A DNA stretch of 64,000 bases from positions 149,450,447 through 149,514,446 of the forward strand of contig CANTUZ010000001.1 of assembly GCA_947846985.1 (NCBI GenBank), written 5' to 3'. This document shows positions 12,181 through 24,633 of the stretch, in pieces. Under the pieces are notes generated by a model. The model made no database searches, was not told where the DNA came from, and was given only the letters and a program-made list of their open reading frames with translations. This DNA is from Fratercula arctica. Its lineage: Eukaryota; Chordata; Aves; Charadriiformes; Alcidae. A program made the translations under genes and the position numbers. Position 1 is the stretch's first letter, and each line of letters begins with the position of its first letter.

Positions 12181-15100
12181 CTTGGCACCAGCCTGGAGAG
12201 ATGAAGAGGGGCTGTCCCAGCTTCTCACTAACGCAGAGAGGGTCAAGAGGGACACTGGCGAGTCCCATCACTGACTGCCAAGTGCCTTCTCCTTTGCACC
12301 CTTCCAGCAGCCACCCAGGCCCTGCCGAGCCCTCTCCAACCTCCAGAGAAGGGCAGACTGGTGCCCTGACACTCCCCTCCCACCTCTCCGGGGTTGAGCA
12401 CCCAGGGACCGCAGCGGTGACCCAATATGCAAAAGTACATGGTGAAACTGGGTAAATGGGGAGAGCTCTCTGCCACAGGAGGCTGTAGGGTGAGGATGAG
12501 AGCTGAAGGAGACCATAGCTCCCACCACTGCTGCCATGTGGGCTTCCTCCTCCCCTCCCAGAGACATGACATGAGGGAAACACCACAAAATGCCCCAGCT
12601 GCCAGGAAAGGCTCGTGCTCATTCTCAGACGGTAAAAATCAACCATGCACACGGCAAATCCGCAGGAGACCCACGCTCCATTCGTTCCAGTGCTCAAGGA
12701 ACTGGTGGTTGTTTGCTTCAAATATGTATTATTTCCCCACAATAGCAGTTAACCTGCCGATAATTACTCCTATGATCTGATAGGAACGTGTACGTTGATG
12801 CTGGTTTGTAGTTTGCATGCAAGTGACCTACAGCTAACCCAGGAAATCTCTCTTAGAATCGCACATAAAGAGTGCTCTGCAATTTAAGTTAACTCTGATA
12901 GAAGGGAGGAAAAAATGAACACACTTGCAAGCAGAACAAAACCCTCTTTCCAGGGGGTCTGTCTCCAACATCTTTTCATAGCTACTGTTTTCTAATGGTG
13001 GCAGCCACTAATCCTCAGAAATACACGCTTCCACTTAAAGAGAAAATATTGCAAAGGAAATGAAAGAATAAATTGGAAATTGTAAAGTTGCAATAATGAT
13101 AGCAACTGTTATTAGAAGATTTGCCGTGCCCTTCTGGCTCCTATTTAGCAGGTTTCTGTTCGAGTGTAACCATAGGAACAGCAGTGAAGAGTCCCATTTA
13201 AAAGCCTTCACTTCAGCTGGTAGGTTAAGTTATGAGACTGCAGTGGGCTTGAATATTAAAAACATTCAAACGGCTCTAAAAAAAGCCCAGTTTGAATGGG
13301 AACTGTATGACTGTATTGTAGGAGACAGACATCTGTGTTGTAAACAGACGCAGCGCCCTGCCAATAAATTGGCAAGGGAAGCCTGACACAAGCCGCCCTA
13401 GAACAAACAAACCCTACTGACGGAGGTTACTCAAAATCAGGCTCAATAAACAGGTTAAGAACACAAATCGTGAATTGCTTTACACACTGTGCCGCTAAAA
13501 CTGAAACCATATGTTTCCTGTAGCTGTCATTTTGTTTAACGGGCCGTGACAAGACAACTGGATGAACAGCGACGGTCCTCGGTAATACGACAACTTCACT
13601 GCAACATTCATCCAAACCAGTAAATTTAATATCCCAAATTTTACTTAATCCTTCGAAGTATAAAATTATTCAGTTCTTGCTCATCATCTTTCTTTAAAGG
13701 AATATGAACAAACCCAGGTCAGCTATCGTAAAAGAAAACCAGTCACGGGAACAAAGACAACCAAATACACAGCCCAAGTAGACTAGGGATGTTAAAGGAA
13801 GCACTCAGGAGCAAGTGGAATACAAAATTATGGATCAAAAGGTGCCCTGTTCCTACGGACTTACCTTTCTCCTAAAGAACGTTAAGAGAGCTGCTACCCT
13901 AAAGCATCTGTTACTTTTCACACATTAGCAATAAGACTCATCTGAAAGCATATTTGGAGACACATTAAATTATTCAGTAACAGCTATTTAAAACATTGTA
14001 CTACTATAAACAACTGGGAAAAAAAAGATGGGAACATGTTCATGTTGCATTCGCTACAAGGGACAGGTGGTACAAAACGGGAAAGCATAACGTGTCTGTT
14101 CGAAAATTAGCAAATACGGTAACTTTTAAGCAATCATTTTGTCCACAATCTAAAGAAAAAGCAAATAATCGCTTTGTACTTGTCTGTACAATTTGCTGCC
14201 TTAATTCAGAAGGAGTGTTGAAATATTTCAAGCAGTTACAAAAATTACAGGATCTATGCAAGGCCGTATCAGAGATGAAGCAGAATATAAAATGAAGCTT
14301 CAGTAACCATCTACATACATTTTAGGGAACAGGATTTGCTGTCTTTAAAGTGGCTGCTATCTTCTGCTTAATTTCTCATCCGTGTCCCTGCTCCGCAGGC
14401 TCTGGCTAGGGAGGAGGCAGGAAGAGATGAATATTCTGTTCTCCGAGCTGCCTCAGAATCACTTGTCAAGTATTTAGCAAGGATCAGACACATCCATATT
14501 CTTTTTCTTATAACTTTAATCATTACCATTGCACTGGCCCGTTTATGATTTTCTATATATCACTATTGCCCAAACACGCTCTCTGGTCTGCCTTACGTGC
14601 ATGTACTTTTAACTACCACTGAGGTTTTGTCCCCACAAGTCACTATCTGCTTTGCCCATAGTAATCAGATTTTCAGGAGTGCTCGGGACCCCACAGTTCC
14701 TTGCAAGACTACAGCTCGTGTGGTAAGCAATGTGGAAAAATCCAAGTCCTTTCATGCTCTGTATAATGCTGGTCACCTCTAACTGCCTCAGAGATGCCAT
14801 CAGAGCTTCAGAAGTATGATCTTAGTAACATTAGAGAAACCAAATAAAACGTAGGCTCACATCACTTCAAGTTCTTCACATCTAACCCAGAGCCAGCAGC
14901 CTTTACTGCTGGACTATCAGTGGGAGGAGACTACAGGTGATCTACCAAGAAGGATTACACTGGCTAGAAACAGGCACCACAAGCTGTGCTTGTAGTTAAT
15001 TTTGGCTTTATTTTAAAAGAGAAACCAAAGTTTTCTGTTTCCTGTGTCCTTGTTGTTCTAAGCACCTGTGCAGCTGAGCTGACTTACTTCGCCAGTAGTG

Positions 15101-18100
15101 CCACAAAAGGATCTCCGACACCTCTGTTTCAGATTTTCACATTTATTTTGACTAACAAGTCTCATTATTATTGGAAAGCCCTGTCCTTGTTTTATTTACA
15201 GATGGTAAATGATGCTACGTTCAGATCCACATATAAAATTTTCATGTTAAACATGCAAGTTAATTACAATATGAAAGTCTCCACGAGCTCCAGTGCATTG
15301 CATGGTAGGCTAGCGATGCCTCGGAGGTGGTTTCAGTCTCTTCTGTTAAAAAGGCACCTGGAGGATGGGCAGGATATGGGGAAAAGGAAGCAAGCAGCAC
15401 CAGCTTTAACAGTTCAGGGAAACTGTCTCTGGTTTCACAGGCAAAAGAAGTTTTAAATTTCTGAATAGTGGAAATTTTTATTTAAAGGAAGAAAGATTTT
15501 AATGTGCACCGATTCAAAATACGACAATAAAAAGCAGACGTTCTCTCTAGCATTTGAGACCCCAAACTTGCAAAAGAAAACTGTTAGGACACAGAAGAAA
15601 GGAAGGGAAGAATGGAATACGTGAAAAACAACCCGAAATGTAGGATGATGAAAAATATTTAACTACCTCTTTTTGCAAGAAGGTTCCCACAGCTACCTTA
15701 CCAAAAGGTGACTTACGAAGGGGCAATCGCGGGGTTTTCCGAATACGTAGACAGAGACTTCCCTCTTAGGAGGATACTGATCATCTCTGCCCTCCCACTC
15801 TCTCCCCCACACACGCTGCCGCAAGGCAGGCCAATAATACGCTGCTGTTCGACATGACTGCATTTATAATTTACACCAAGGCAACTACTGCAGTGAGAGA
15901 AGCCTGCACCTGAAGTGCCTGAGGCTCTTCACTGCTTTGGAATAGTCAGTCATCCCTGCACTGAGCTAGGGATATTTTATTTTATTATTTTTTTTTTTTA
16001 ACGTCTTCATTATTTTTAAATAAAGGATCAAATGAAGAGAACTGCTGGTTTCACAGAACCACTGAACCATAATTGCTGCAACCGAGAACAAAAGGCCCTC
16101 TTAGAGATGTACGCAACAATGCCCAACTTCTCCATGTCAGAGACATGGACCACCTCGCTGCAAATGGGGTGCTCCAAAGCGTTGCCAAGTCAATCACTAC
16201 CTACAGTCCTTCAGAGCCTACGTTAAGGATTATGCATTACTTCAAATGGTGCCGTAGCATCAACAACGCTTCAAGTAAAAGAAAAATGTCATGCCTGGCT
16301 AAGCCAAGAAGCTTGTGAAATGACCACAGACAAGACCCATAAGGTGACTGTAACTCTGTAGTTCCCTGGTAACATCACTCATCTGACAGGGATGAGCTCT
16401 ATGTTGGAAGGTGAAATGCCTGACCTATCTGCAGTTGGATAAAATACCAGGACAAATCCTCGGAGCGGGGACAGGGACTTCTTTGCTTTGATTCTGTAAT
16501 GCAGTTACAAAGTTCAGCATGAAAGTTCCTCTTGTGCTCTGCAGCTTTCGTTGGGCCAGAGAGATTTATGGCCCCCATTAAGCAGAAGGTGATGAGCAAT
16601 TGCTTTTTACTTCCTAGGGCAAGCTGTTTTATGGATATGAACCTAATGACTACAATCCATGCAGATTCCTGTAACTGGCACTGCTAATGACAGACTTTAC
16701 TTTCTGATGCTTCCTTCCTACTTTTCTGAAGGTGGAGAAGGGCAGGGGAAACCCTGTTTGCATACATATTTCAGGATGATCTCCAGCTTGAACTCACACA
16801 TTGAACATTGAGTTCTAACATTTTAATGAGGTGTCTGAACCATGCTTGTTGTAATTAAAGTTTTACAAGCATTTAAAGTAAGATTCTAAGTTGTACATCA
16901 ATATTTCAGTGTGCTGCATTACTTTGTGCCATGCCATACCAAATAGTTTATGTAACCTGCAAAAGCTTTTGATTTAGCCAGGTACTGCAGTTCTCCAAAA
17001 CACAGCAAAGCAGTGATTCCTTCACACAGGCTCTTAGAGCCGCTCCCCACCTTGCAATACAATCAAAGGCTTTCTCCTTGTAAACCAAAGCTGTGATAGG
17101 ACCTTGGCATATGAACCACACGATCACATTTAAAAAATATATCAACTTATGTTTTATACTCTAAGGATATTTAATCTTCTCATCAAAAATGACTAGCCCA
17201 GAAACAGCTACTCAGAGTTCACACAGCATCCAGTCCTACCCATGCCAGGTGCTCACACAACTTTCAAAGGGATTTCCTCATACACACCTTTTTTTTTCCC
17301 CTCACATGAGATTTGTTGCAGGTAACATAAACAGCGGGACCTTAAGCTTTCCTTAAATAGACAAAGTACTTAACAACCCCTTTGTGAGAAGAGTTTCTCT
17401 TTTCTCACAAAAGCAACGTGACTTTCTCCTTCCTCAACCCCACAGATACTGTGCATGAGTTCTCCTCAGAAGCCAAGGTTTTAGTATCACTACTCCTCTT
17501 GAGAGACACCTCAGGGATACTGCCTGGAAAGGAGGAGGGAGAAGGGAATGGCAGGGAAGAGCATGCAGCCTGCAGGACTCAGGAGGGGAGCATCCCCAAA
17601 CCTCTTCTGTCAGCCTGTGCCATGGCTTCCCAAGTGCTCCGAGGTGCAGATCTGATGAACCCTCAGCCAACCACAACATAAAAACACGAGTAAAAATGGA
17701 CTTAGAATCTCTCTTTCGCTTGTCCTAGAAGGATTCTGGGGTGTCTCCCAGGAATTTTCTATAGGCAAGCCCAAACTTGAGGCCTATAAACAGCTACCTG
17801 TATACTTCATTGGCAGACCTGCAAACATGCTGATAGACTGAGTCTTGCCACAGCAAGTTGCCTCCTCTGGAGGGCTGAGACTGTGTGGTGAGAAATAATA
17901 GCTACATAACAAATGAATTGGATCACATGAACATATCAAAGAGCGAAGTATTGATGGAATCATTTGCAAATGAATGAAATCCATATGGATGAGTCCATGT
18001 CTTTGTTTCAACTGTTTTTGCGCTAAATAGCAGGGCAGTTTTGATGAATGCAGTGATTATGTTGAACTTCAATTTGCTTAGTATTTTATTTCCTCATATT

Positions 18101-20199
18101 CTTGCCTCTGTTTGAAGGACTGTGGCTTGTTGAGCATGAGTAACCACGCACTGAGAGGCTCCTGTACCACTTGAGACAGGTTTCCAAAATGGCAGGGTGC
18201 AGTGGCTCCTTTTCAGGGGCAACGCATGAAAAGCTGCTGCACCTTCTTGGCCTGCCAGAGGGGCACAGCACCTTCCTGAGCGGGAAGAGTTTCCTAACAT
18301 TGTGTAAAAGAACAGTAAGCACATTCTTCAAAAATGCCAGTTCTGCCTGCACTGGTACGGTCTTCAGAAAGTCAATCTGGCAGCCTCAAGGAAGCAATCT
18401 AATAACTACGTCCTCCTCTCTCTCACTTCCAAAAATACCATCATGTCTCAAGAAGCCAGGACTCCCACCCCCCCCACCCCGCCCCACCCACTAAACCACT
18501 TTCCAAAATAAGGTTAAAAGTTGCAATAGAAATGTAATGCTGTGACAGAGATAAATCCACCCATCAAACTTTGAACTTTGTTCAAAGTTATACAGGCATC
18601 ACTTGAATTGTTTCACAGGCTGGGGATGCTCATGAAGAGAAGAACCCTGGGTATATAGAAGACATCCAAACAGGAGAAAAAAAAACCCAACATTTGATAT
18701 CAGTAGAGGATGAAAAACTGACTGGCCATTGCCCATGTCCACCCATCACAGCATATCGGGCTCAGCAGAAGGATGCATGTGCACACACACAAGCTCCCTA
18801 CTATTTCAGTACGTGAATCAACCTTTCCAAAGGGTAACCATGAAGATGTGCCCCCTTACGGAGAGTTATTTTATAACATTGTCTATGAATCATACTTCAT
18901 AGTAACTGCATATACCAGCTATTAGACAAGATGGACAGTACATCTGACCAGGGCAGGAATTGCCACATCTGAGTTAGCCACCATTACTGGGTAATAGAAA
19001 GCACTCTGAATCCTCTTTGGCATTAGGTTGGTGATCTAGGCAGACATTGACATACAGCACGGAACAGCATTTGCAGCTCAAGCTACTTAATCAACGCGTG
19101 GGATTGTCTGAATGAGACAACCTAGTTTTTAATTCAGGCTTCCAACTAAATTTAACCCAGTAATACAACATATAGCAACAACTACGATTAGCTGCCTTAC
19201 GTTAAATTGTTACATTTCAAAAAGGAAACTACTTTTCTTTGGGATGTAGCAAGGTAAGACAGAAGGCAAAGAGAGTTGTAAGACCTTTTCCTACTAGACA
19301 GGTTAAATATTGTGTTGTGGAGAAAGATGAAGCTTGCAGAGCAGAGGACTCTTCTGAAGGGTATCTACTTCTGTCAGAGCAAGTCCTACGAGGCCTCTTC
19401 CATCATACTCACTCTTGCAGAAAAAAAAAAAAAAAAAGCTTACAAGCCCTCACAAACTTCTCTTTTTTGTTAATACTTCAAATACAAGAGTCAAAGATTG
19501 AAGAATAAGAAAAAAATGTTTTGAAAATTGCTTTTGCAGGAGAGAATTTCAGATATCAGTGAATGGACTTAAGTCTTTGAAAATTGCCAAACTCTGTTCC
19601 ATGCTCCCACCCACGAGATTTTTAGCGTGATAGTTCAGCTAAGCCTTTTCGTGCAGTTAAGTGTCACCAGACAGTCCCGCTCAAGTCACACATCTCCCTA
19701 AAATTTGTCATGAACAGTTGCAACTCCCTGCTTCCTCCAGTTCCAGCTTTGCCAGTGCTGAAGTAACAGTCATCACTGCATCGAAAAACCTAACGTGGAC
19801 GTCACTCACTGCTACAAGAGCAGGACAATTTTTTGCAGCCCATTTCAGAAGCCACCCATCACTTGGCAGAACTATGTGGTACCTGCACCGTAGAGACAAA
19901 GACCATGAAAAGCACCACCTTGGCTGGTGACACGCTGCCTGCTAGCTTCAAAATGACAGAAAACAAACAAACAAAAAAAAAAGATAGCTGTCAGCCACAA
20001 GTCGCTTCTAAGACCATGGAACATTTTGGTGAACATGGATGTAACTGAGCTTGTGCTTTCACAGTAAAAAAACAGCCTTCTGGATAAACTTGTGGTAAAT
20101 GACTCTGCATCAGAGACATAAAATATAAATGCTGCACCCATTTGAAAAATACTGTGATTTTGCTGTCAGAGGTTTAAGAGTAATTTATCTTGTAGTACA

Positions 20200-20214
20200 A
20201 ATATATATATATAT
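20200..20214 (+). repeat. AT dinucleotide microsatellite
   Basis: Seven consecutive AT units occur in presumed intron sequence. It is a simple repeat with no other feature nearby. Confidence 0.8.
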
Positions 20215-20763
20215 GGGGTAATCCCTTTACATCACCTATCTCAACAAATCCTCTTAGAAACATTGATCAAAAGCACTCCCACATATGTCTTTTTACTTCT
20301 TACCACATAGATTTTGAAATATGGATTTTATATTCAAAGTCCTAAGGAATTTAAGAACATTATCTTGACTTATCATGAACATACACACACATACACACAA
20401 AAAAACCAAAACCAAACAACCTAAACAAAAAAACACCAAAAGATTGATTTCATGTTTCCACAACTTTCTGTAAGTGAACTGAGAGCCAGAGGGAGGGAAG
20501 CAGGTGTCAAAATTCTACCGTTAACATAAGTGAAAAGTTTGGAGAGATTTAGAGAATCATTCCTGGTGGAATAACAGGACTTGTGCAATAATGAGGCTCT
20601 TGAACAAACATTAGAATCAGTTGTCACGTACCATAAAAAAAAGCCACTGCCCATTTTTTATCTGCAAGGGCCCTGGCACCAAATGAAGTAGGCTTCTTTG
20701 CTCAGATCACTGACTGGACATCCCATGCAAAAGACTACTACAGTTATTTAATTCTCAGATCTG

Positions 20764-20813
20764 GTGAAAAAAACAAAACAAAACAAACAAAAAAAACACA
20801 ACACCCCCCCCCC
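20764..20813 (+). repeat. A/C-only low-complexity tract
   Basis: About 50 bases are made almost only of A and C (CAAAA-type units), ending in a run of ten C. The complementary strand is a G/T tract of the kind also seen at 30962 and 38565. Confidence 0.75.
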
Positions 20814-23800
20814 AAGAAGCCATTAAGTTTCCACGATTCTTCTTGAAGCTGTACCTGTTTGCCACCAAGGTTATCATCTCTTGTTTAGGACTATCAGAAA
20901 ACTCCTCTGAATTCTCACCTAGCAAGGGGAAAAGGGTCACAGGGAGCTGTGAGCCGGCAGAAACTCCGTTTTCTAACAACCTGGGTTATTTGGGGTCCCT
21001 TCATCTGTGATGGAAGAGAAGAACGATCTGCACATGCATCTGTGTGTACACACACACTTCCCCCCGATCTTGAGAAAGAACAGCCACCACCACCCTCAGC
21101 CTCACAGGCATTGTGCATCTTTGCTTTAAGGATTAAAGGACACTGTTGTAAAACTATTTGACTTGGAGCGTCACCAACTCATCAGTCTTCTCTTTGATAA
21201 TCTTTTTTTCCTTATAACCTGGAAAAACTATCAGGTCTCTTACTGGTTTTGCCTATTTCTTAGGCTACAGACTTCTCTACAAATTTCTGCAAGTTTGCTT
21301 TTCCAAACAGCAGCCCGTATTCCAGTTTTAGTGTGCTTTTTAACTTCAAGCTTTGTATCTGGGCTACTTTAGTGTGGTGCACCAAGCAACAACAGCAACA
21401 AAAAACCCACCTAAAAGATAACCTTAAGTTAGAAAGAGACTTGCGTTTATTGCCTCCTATTCTTTACCCTCCCAAACGCTATTCACTGCACTTAAAGTCA
21501 TTTCCTCTGGGTCCAACAGAAACACACACCATCTCCCTTAATTCCAGGGCAGGAATCTCACACGCCCACAGCGGCACACCCAGGCCCACAGATAAGCTAC
21601 ATCACCCTTCCCCTGACTGCATTAAATTCCTCCTTTTTGTCAGCACATCTTACTAATCGGTATTTTGGATAGCGCAAACAGAGAGCTCTCATTCTAGGAC
21701 TGCAAACACAAACCCAGCAGAGAGCCTGCCTGTTTTCACAAGGAAGTTACACAGCCTTCTGTATTGCTCCGTTGGTTGAAGTTTGGCTCGCTTCTCAGAG
21801 GAATCTCAAATATATTCAAATATTATATTCAAATATACCTGCACAACTTGAGGTCTCTGCCTTTTTACCTTAAAAACTCTGAAGACTTGGCATTCATCCC
21901 GAACAAAAGCAACACGCATTTTACACGGTTATTAAAACAACCTTCCTGCTCAGGCTTGAGCCTGTGCCCTCCAATTTCCTTCTCCACCTCAATTTATCTT
22001 CCTCCAATTGAAATCACTGTTACAGCAGATGAGGTTTATCAAGTTTATCAAACAAAACCAGCAGCTCCTACATCCGTGGCTCCAAATTAACTCAAATGGC
22101 AGGCATTCATTTGCACACTGCTTGTCCCCTTCCTAATTAAAGCAACAACTAATTTGGTAGTATGTTAGTCTGCCACCATCCCACTAGGCAGGCTGAAACC
22201 ACTCAGTGCTGAACTGATTCAGAACCATCCAACTGTATGCGTAAATAACTTTCATAGCCAATGCTTTCATTGCCCTGTACAAATAACACATTTTTTCCGG
22301 TAGACTGCAGGAAAGACAGAACATAAAGCTCCTCTGGACCTACACTCAATGCCACGTCAGGATTAAAATTCAGGATATAGGCTCCTCTACTATACCCTTA
22401 TTCTTCCAGACACAAATAACACTCCTATGTAATGGAACGCGAAAACTTCTTGTCGTAGCTCCCAAGTAATCTCAGTTTTCCTTCTCCATAAAGGCTTGAT
22501 CTGATCAGTTGCATTCTCTGGAGCACAGCTTGTGCAGGCACCCACCCAGATGGCACTGAGTACACGCACACAGACCTCTGCAAGGAAGAAAATCCCTGTG
22601 GTGGCAACCCATGCTGCCTGTGCTAAGCAATTCATATTTGTGCATTGGACACATGCCCATATGTCCCAAACTGACTCAGAAGAAGGAAATGACCCACCAT
22701 CACCACCAGGTCAAGAAGGCATTTCAGTGCTGACTCTCCAGCTCATGCAGCATTTGCCCAGCGCTTTTCTTCACCTCTCTGCAGCTTTGAATGCTGCTGA
22801 CTAGCAAAGGCAGGGGTTGAAACTGCTATGCCAGGGCTTGTTCCAGCTTGGGAAATTCAATTAAGTACAGCAGAAAAGCTCTCTGATAGAGCCAAAGCTT
22901 CTTTGGCTAAACCGACTAAATCAACTGACGTTTCTATGAATGATGTTTCCACCATTTTTGTTCTCTTAAGTACCTCTGGCCCACCCCCCTGCTTTGTTTT
23001 TTAAAGGTGTAGAAGGTAAGAAGATAAAAGAGAAGACACAGAGGAACGTACCGCTACCACTGCGGCAAGTTCAATAGCTCCCAAGAAGCAGTATATACAT
23101 GTTGCCAAAGCCCAGAGACTGCAAATGGACCATAAAGAGCATGTTGGCTTCTTACACTCAATGCTCATTTAAAATATAGTGATAACACAACTACCTGGAA
23201 GTACTTGACACATCATCATTGACTACTGCATCCTCTTACAAAAATTTTTCTTAAACAAAACCCTTTCAGTTTTAATCTGCTCCTCTTAAGCTAATAAAGA
23301 CACTTCAGTGAAGCTTGTTGTGTCACCCTGTAGTTTAGTGGAAGAGAACCAAGAGATCCTCGGTTGTGGCAATTTAAAGTTAACTGCATGAAGATGGGGG
23401 GCTTCCTCAAGCACATTTCCAAAGGTCCCATATAGGTGCTAGGACTTGACAAGGCGGGACCTGACAAGCCTTACCTTGGCAATATATTTAAACTCCACCG
23501 AAAGCCCAGGTAAAGCACGTAGGAGTTTTACCTAGCTCCTGTAAAGCAGCCTTTTTTTAGGCTGTTTTAAGAAAGCATTAGAAGGAGCAGCCTGTGATCA
23601 GACTGCCTATTACAGATAAGCTCTGGTCCGTTTGCAAGAGTTGGGTACACTGTCATTTAAGTTAACCCCATTGACCAGGAATGCTGCTTCTCTGGGCCTC
23701 AGGTATTTATCTGGAGTGTTTCCAGGCTTGTTATGCCCTTTGGACCTTGAAGGCTTCAGCTGCTCAGAAGTGAGATGGGGACTTCTACTGCAAGTGGCCT

Positions 23801-24290
23801 TTGCTCCGCACCAGGGGCAGAACCACCTCTGACAAAAATTTTCCTGCTGCATGTGAGGATGGGATCTCCGAGAAATAGGGATGCTCTCTTCACCTCTCAA
23901 GATTAAGCCTGAAAAGTCCCATCTGCGGGGAATAAGCACGGAGTCTGGGAAGAGGTGGAAGAACTGAGCTAGGCAAGGCCACACCACCACTGGCGTGGTT
24001 TCCACGGGCAGTCAGTCAGGGGCTGCTCTGCGGAAGCCATGAACAGACTTAGGAGGAAAGCCTGGCAGAGAGGCAGGCTATCACCTCCCACGTCAGAAAG
24101 CTTCGTACACGACCAGGCCACCACATCAAAGGCAGTTATTTTATTCATTTAATTCCCTAAAAAAAAAAAAAAAAAAAATCTTCCTCCTCTATTCACAGCT
24201 GCCTGCACAGAAGAAAATCCCTCCTTGCTAAAGCAGCGCTGGCTCAGGCACAGAGCTATGAGGAAAGCCAAGGCAAGGAACTGGAGCTAG

Positions 24291-24600
24291 TTGCGCTGCT
24301 CGCCAGCCGATGGCCGTGTCTCCATCTGCCCAGCGGCTCTCCCCTGCCCACCCCCAGCACCACACCGCCCGCCGGGGCTGGGAGCAAGTTTGCAGAAAAG
24401 GTTAATTCCAGGAACGGCCAGAAACGCGGCGCTCCGGCAATAGAGAGCACGAGTCCCCACACGGCTCGCCAGCTTTCTGCTAGCGGTTGGCAACCGGCAG
24501 AAACAAAGAAAAAGTGTCGGTGGCAAACGCGGGTTGGCAGGAGGGTGCCGAGGCGCCTGGGTTGGCTACGGAGGCAGGCGTTTCTGGCACGGTACATGGG
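24291..24600. promoter_or_regulatory. Intronic CpG island (candidate alternative promoter)
   Basis: By eye I count 26 CpG in about 310 bases with GC near 60 percent. The observed to expected ratio is therefore around 0.9, well above the usual 0.6 threshold. Flanking intron is AT-rich and CpG-poor. The patch ends just before a T9-G12 homopolymer junction at 24613-24633. It lies about 17 kb downstream of DENND5B exon 1, so it could be an alternative DENND5B promoter, the promoter of an antisense or intronic transcript, or an enhancer. No splice-linked exon was recognised. Confidence 0.5.
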
Positions 24601-24621
24601 CTTTTGTGTGCGTTTTTTTTT

Positions 24622-24633
24622 GGGGGGGGGGGG
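24622..24633 (+). repeat. G homopolymer (12 G) after T run
   Basis: Nine T are followed by twelve G, then AAGGGGG. This is a simple homopolymer block at the edge of the CpG-rich patch and likely variable in length. Confidence 0.85.

Larger units (their letters stand above)
12181..24290. other. Presumed DENND5B intron 1; no gene recognised
   Basis: This is AT-rich non-coding sequence. It includes a stretch at about 13080-13390 and other compact AT-rich segments that look like possible conserved non-coding elements. That impression cannot be tested without alignment. Simple repeats include AT dinucleotides (20200-20214), CA-rich sequence near 20384-20399, A/C-rich tracts at 20397-20440 and 20764-20813, and a run of 20 A at 24159-24178. 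No exon, RNA gene or interspersed repeat was recognised. Confidence 0.5.

Noticed and set aside
11852..12742. Longest open frame of the window (about 297 codons, minus strand)
   Set aside because: It starts from TTG, lies in a GC-rich patch, has low-complexity composition with many Ser, Gly and Pro, and shows no recognisable domain or splice context.
14986..15456. Plus-strand open frame of 156 codons in AT-rich sequence
   Set aside because: It begins with GTG, and the first ATG is far inside. No domain was recognised, so it is probably a chance frame in presumed intron.
20500..20540. Possible match to the start of DENND5B exon 2 on the minus strand
   Set aside because: A short string resembled the complement of Asn-Phe-Asp codons, but neighbouring codons do not give the conserved continuation and no acceptor fits.
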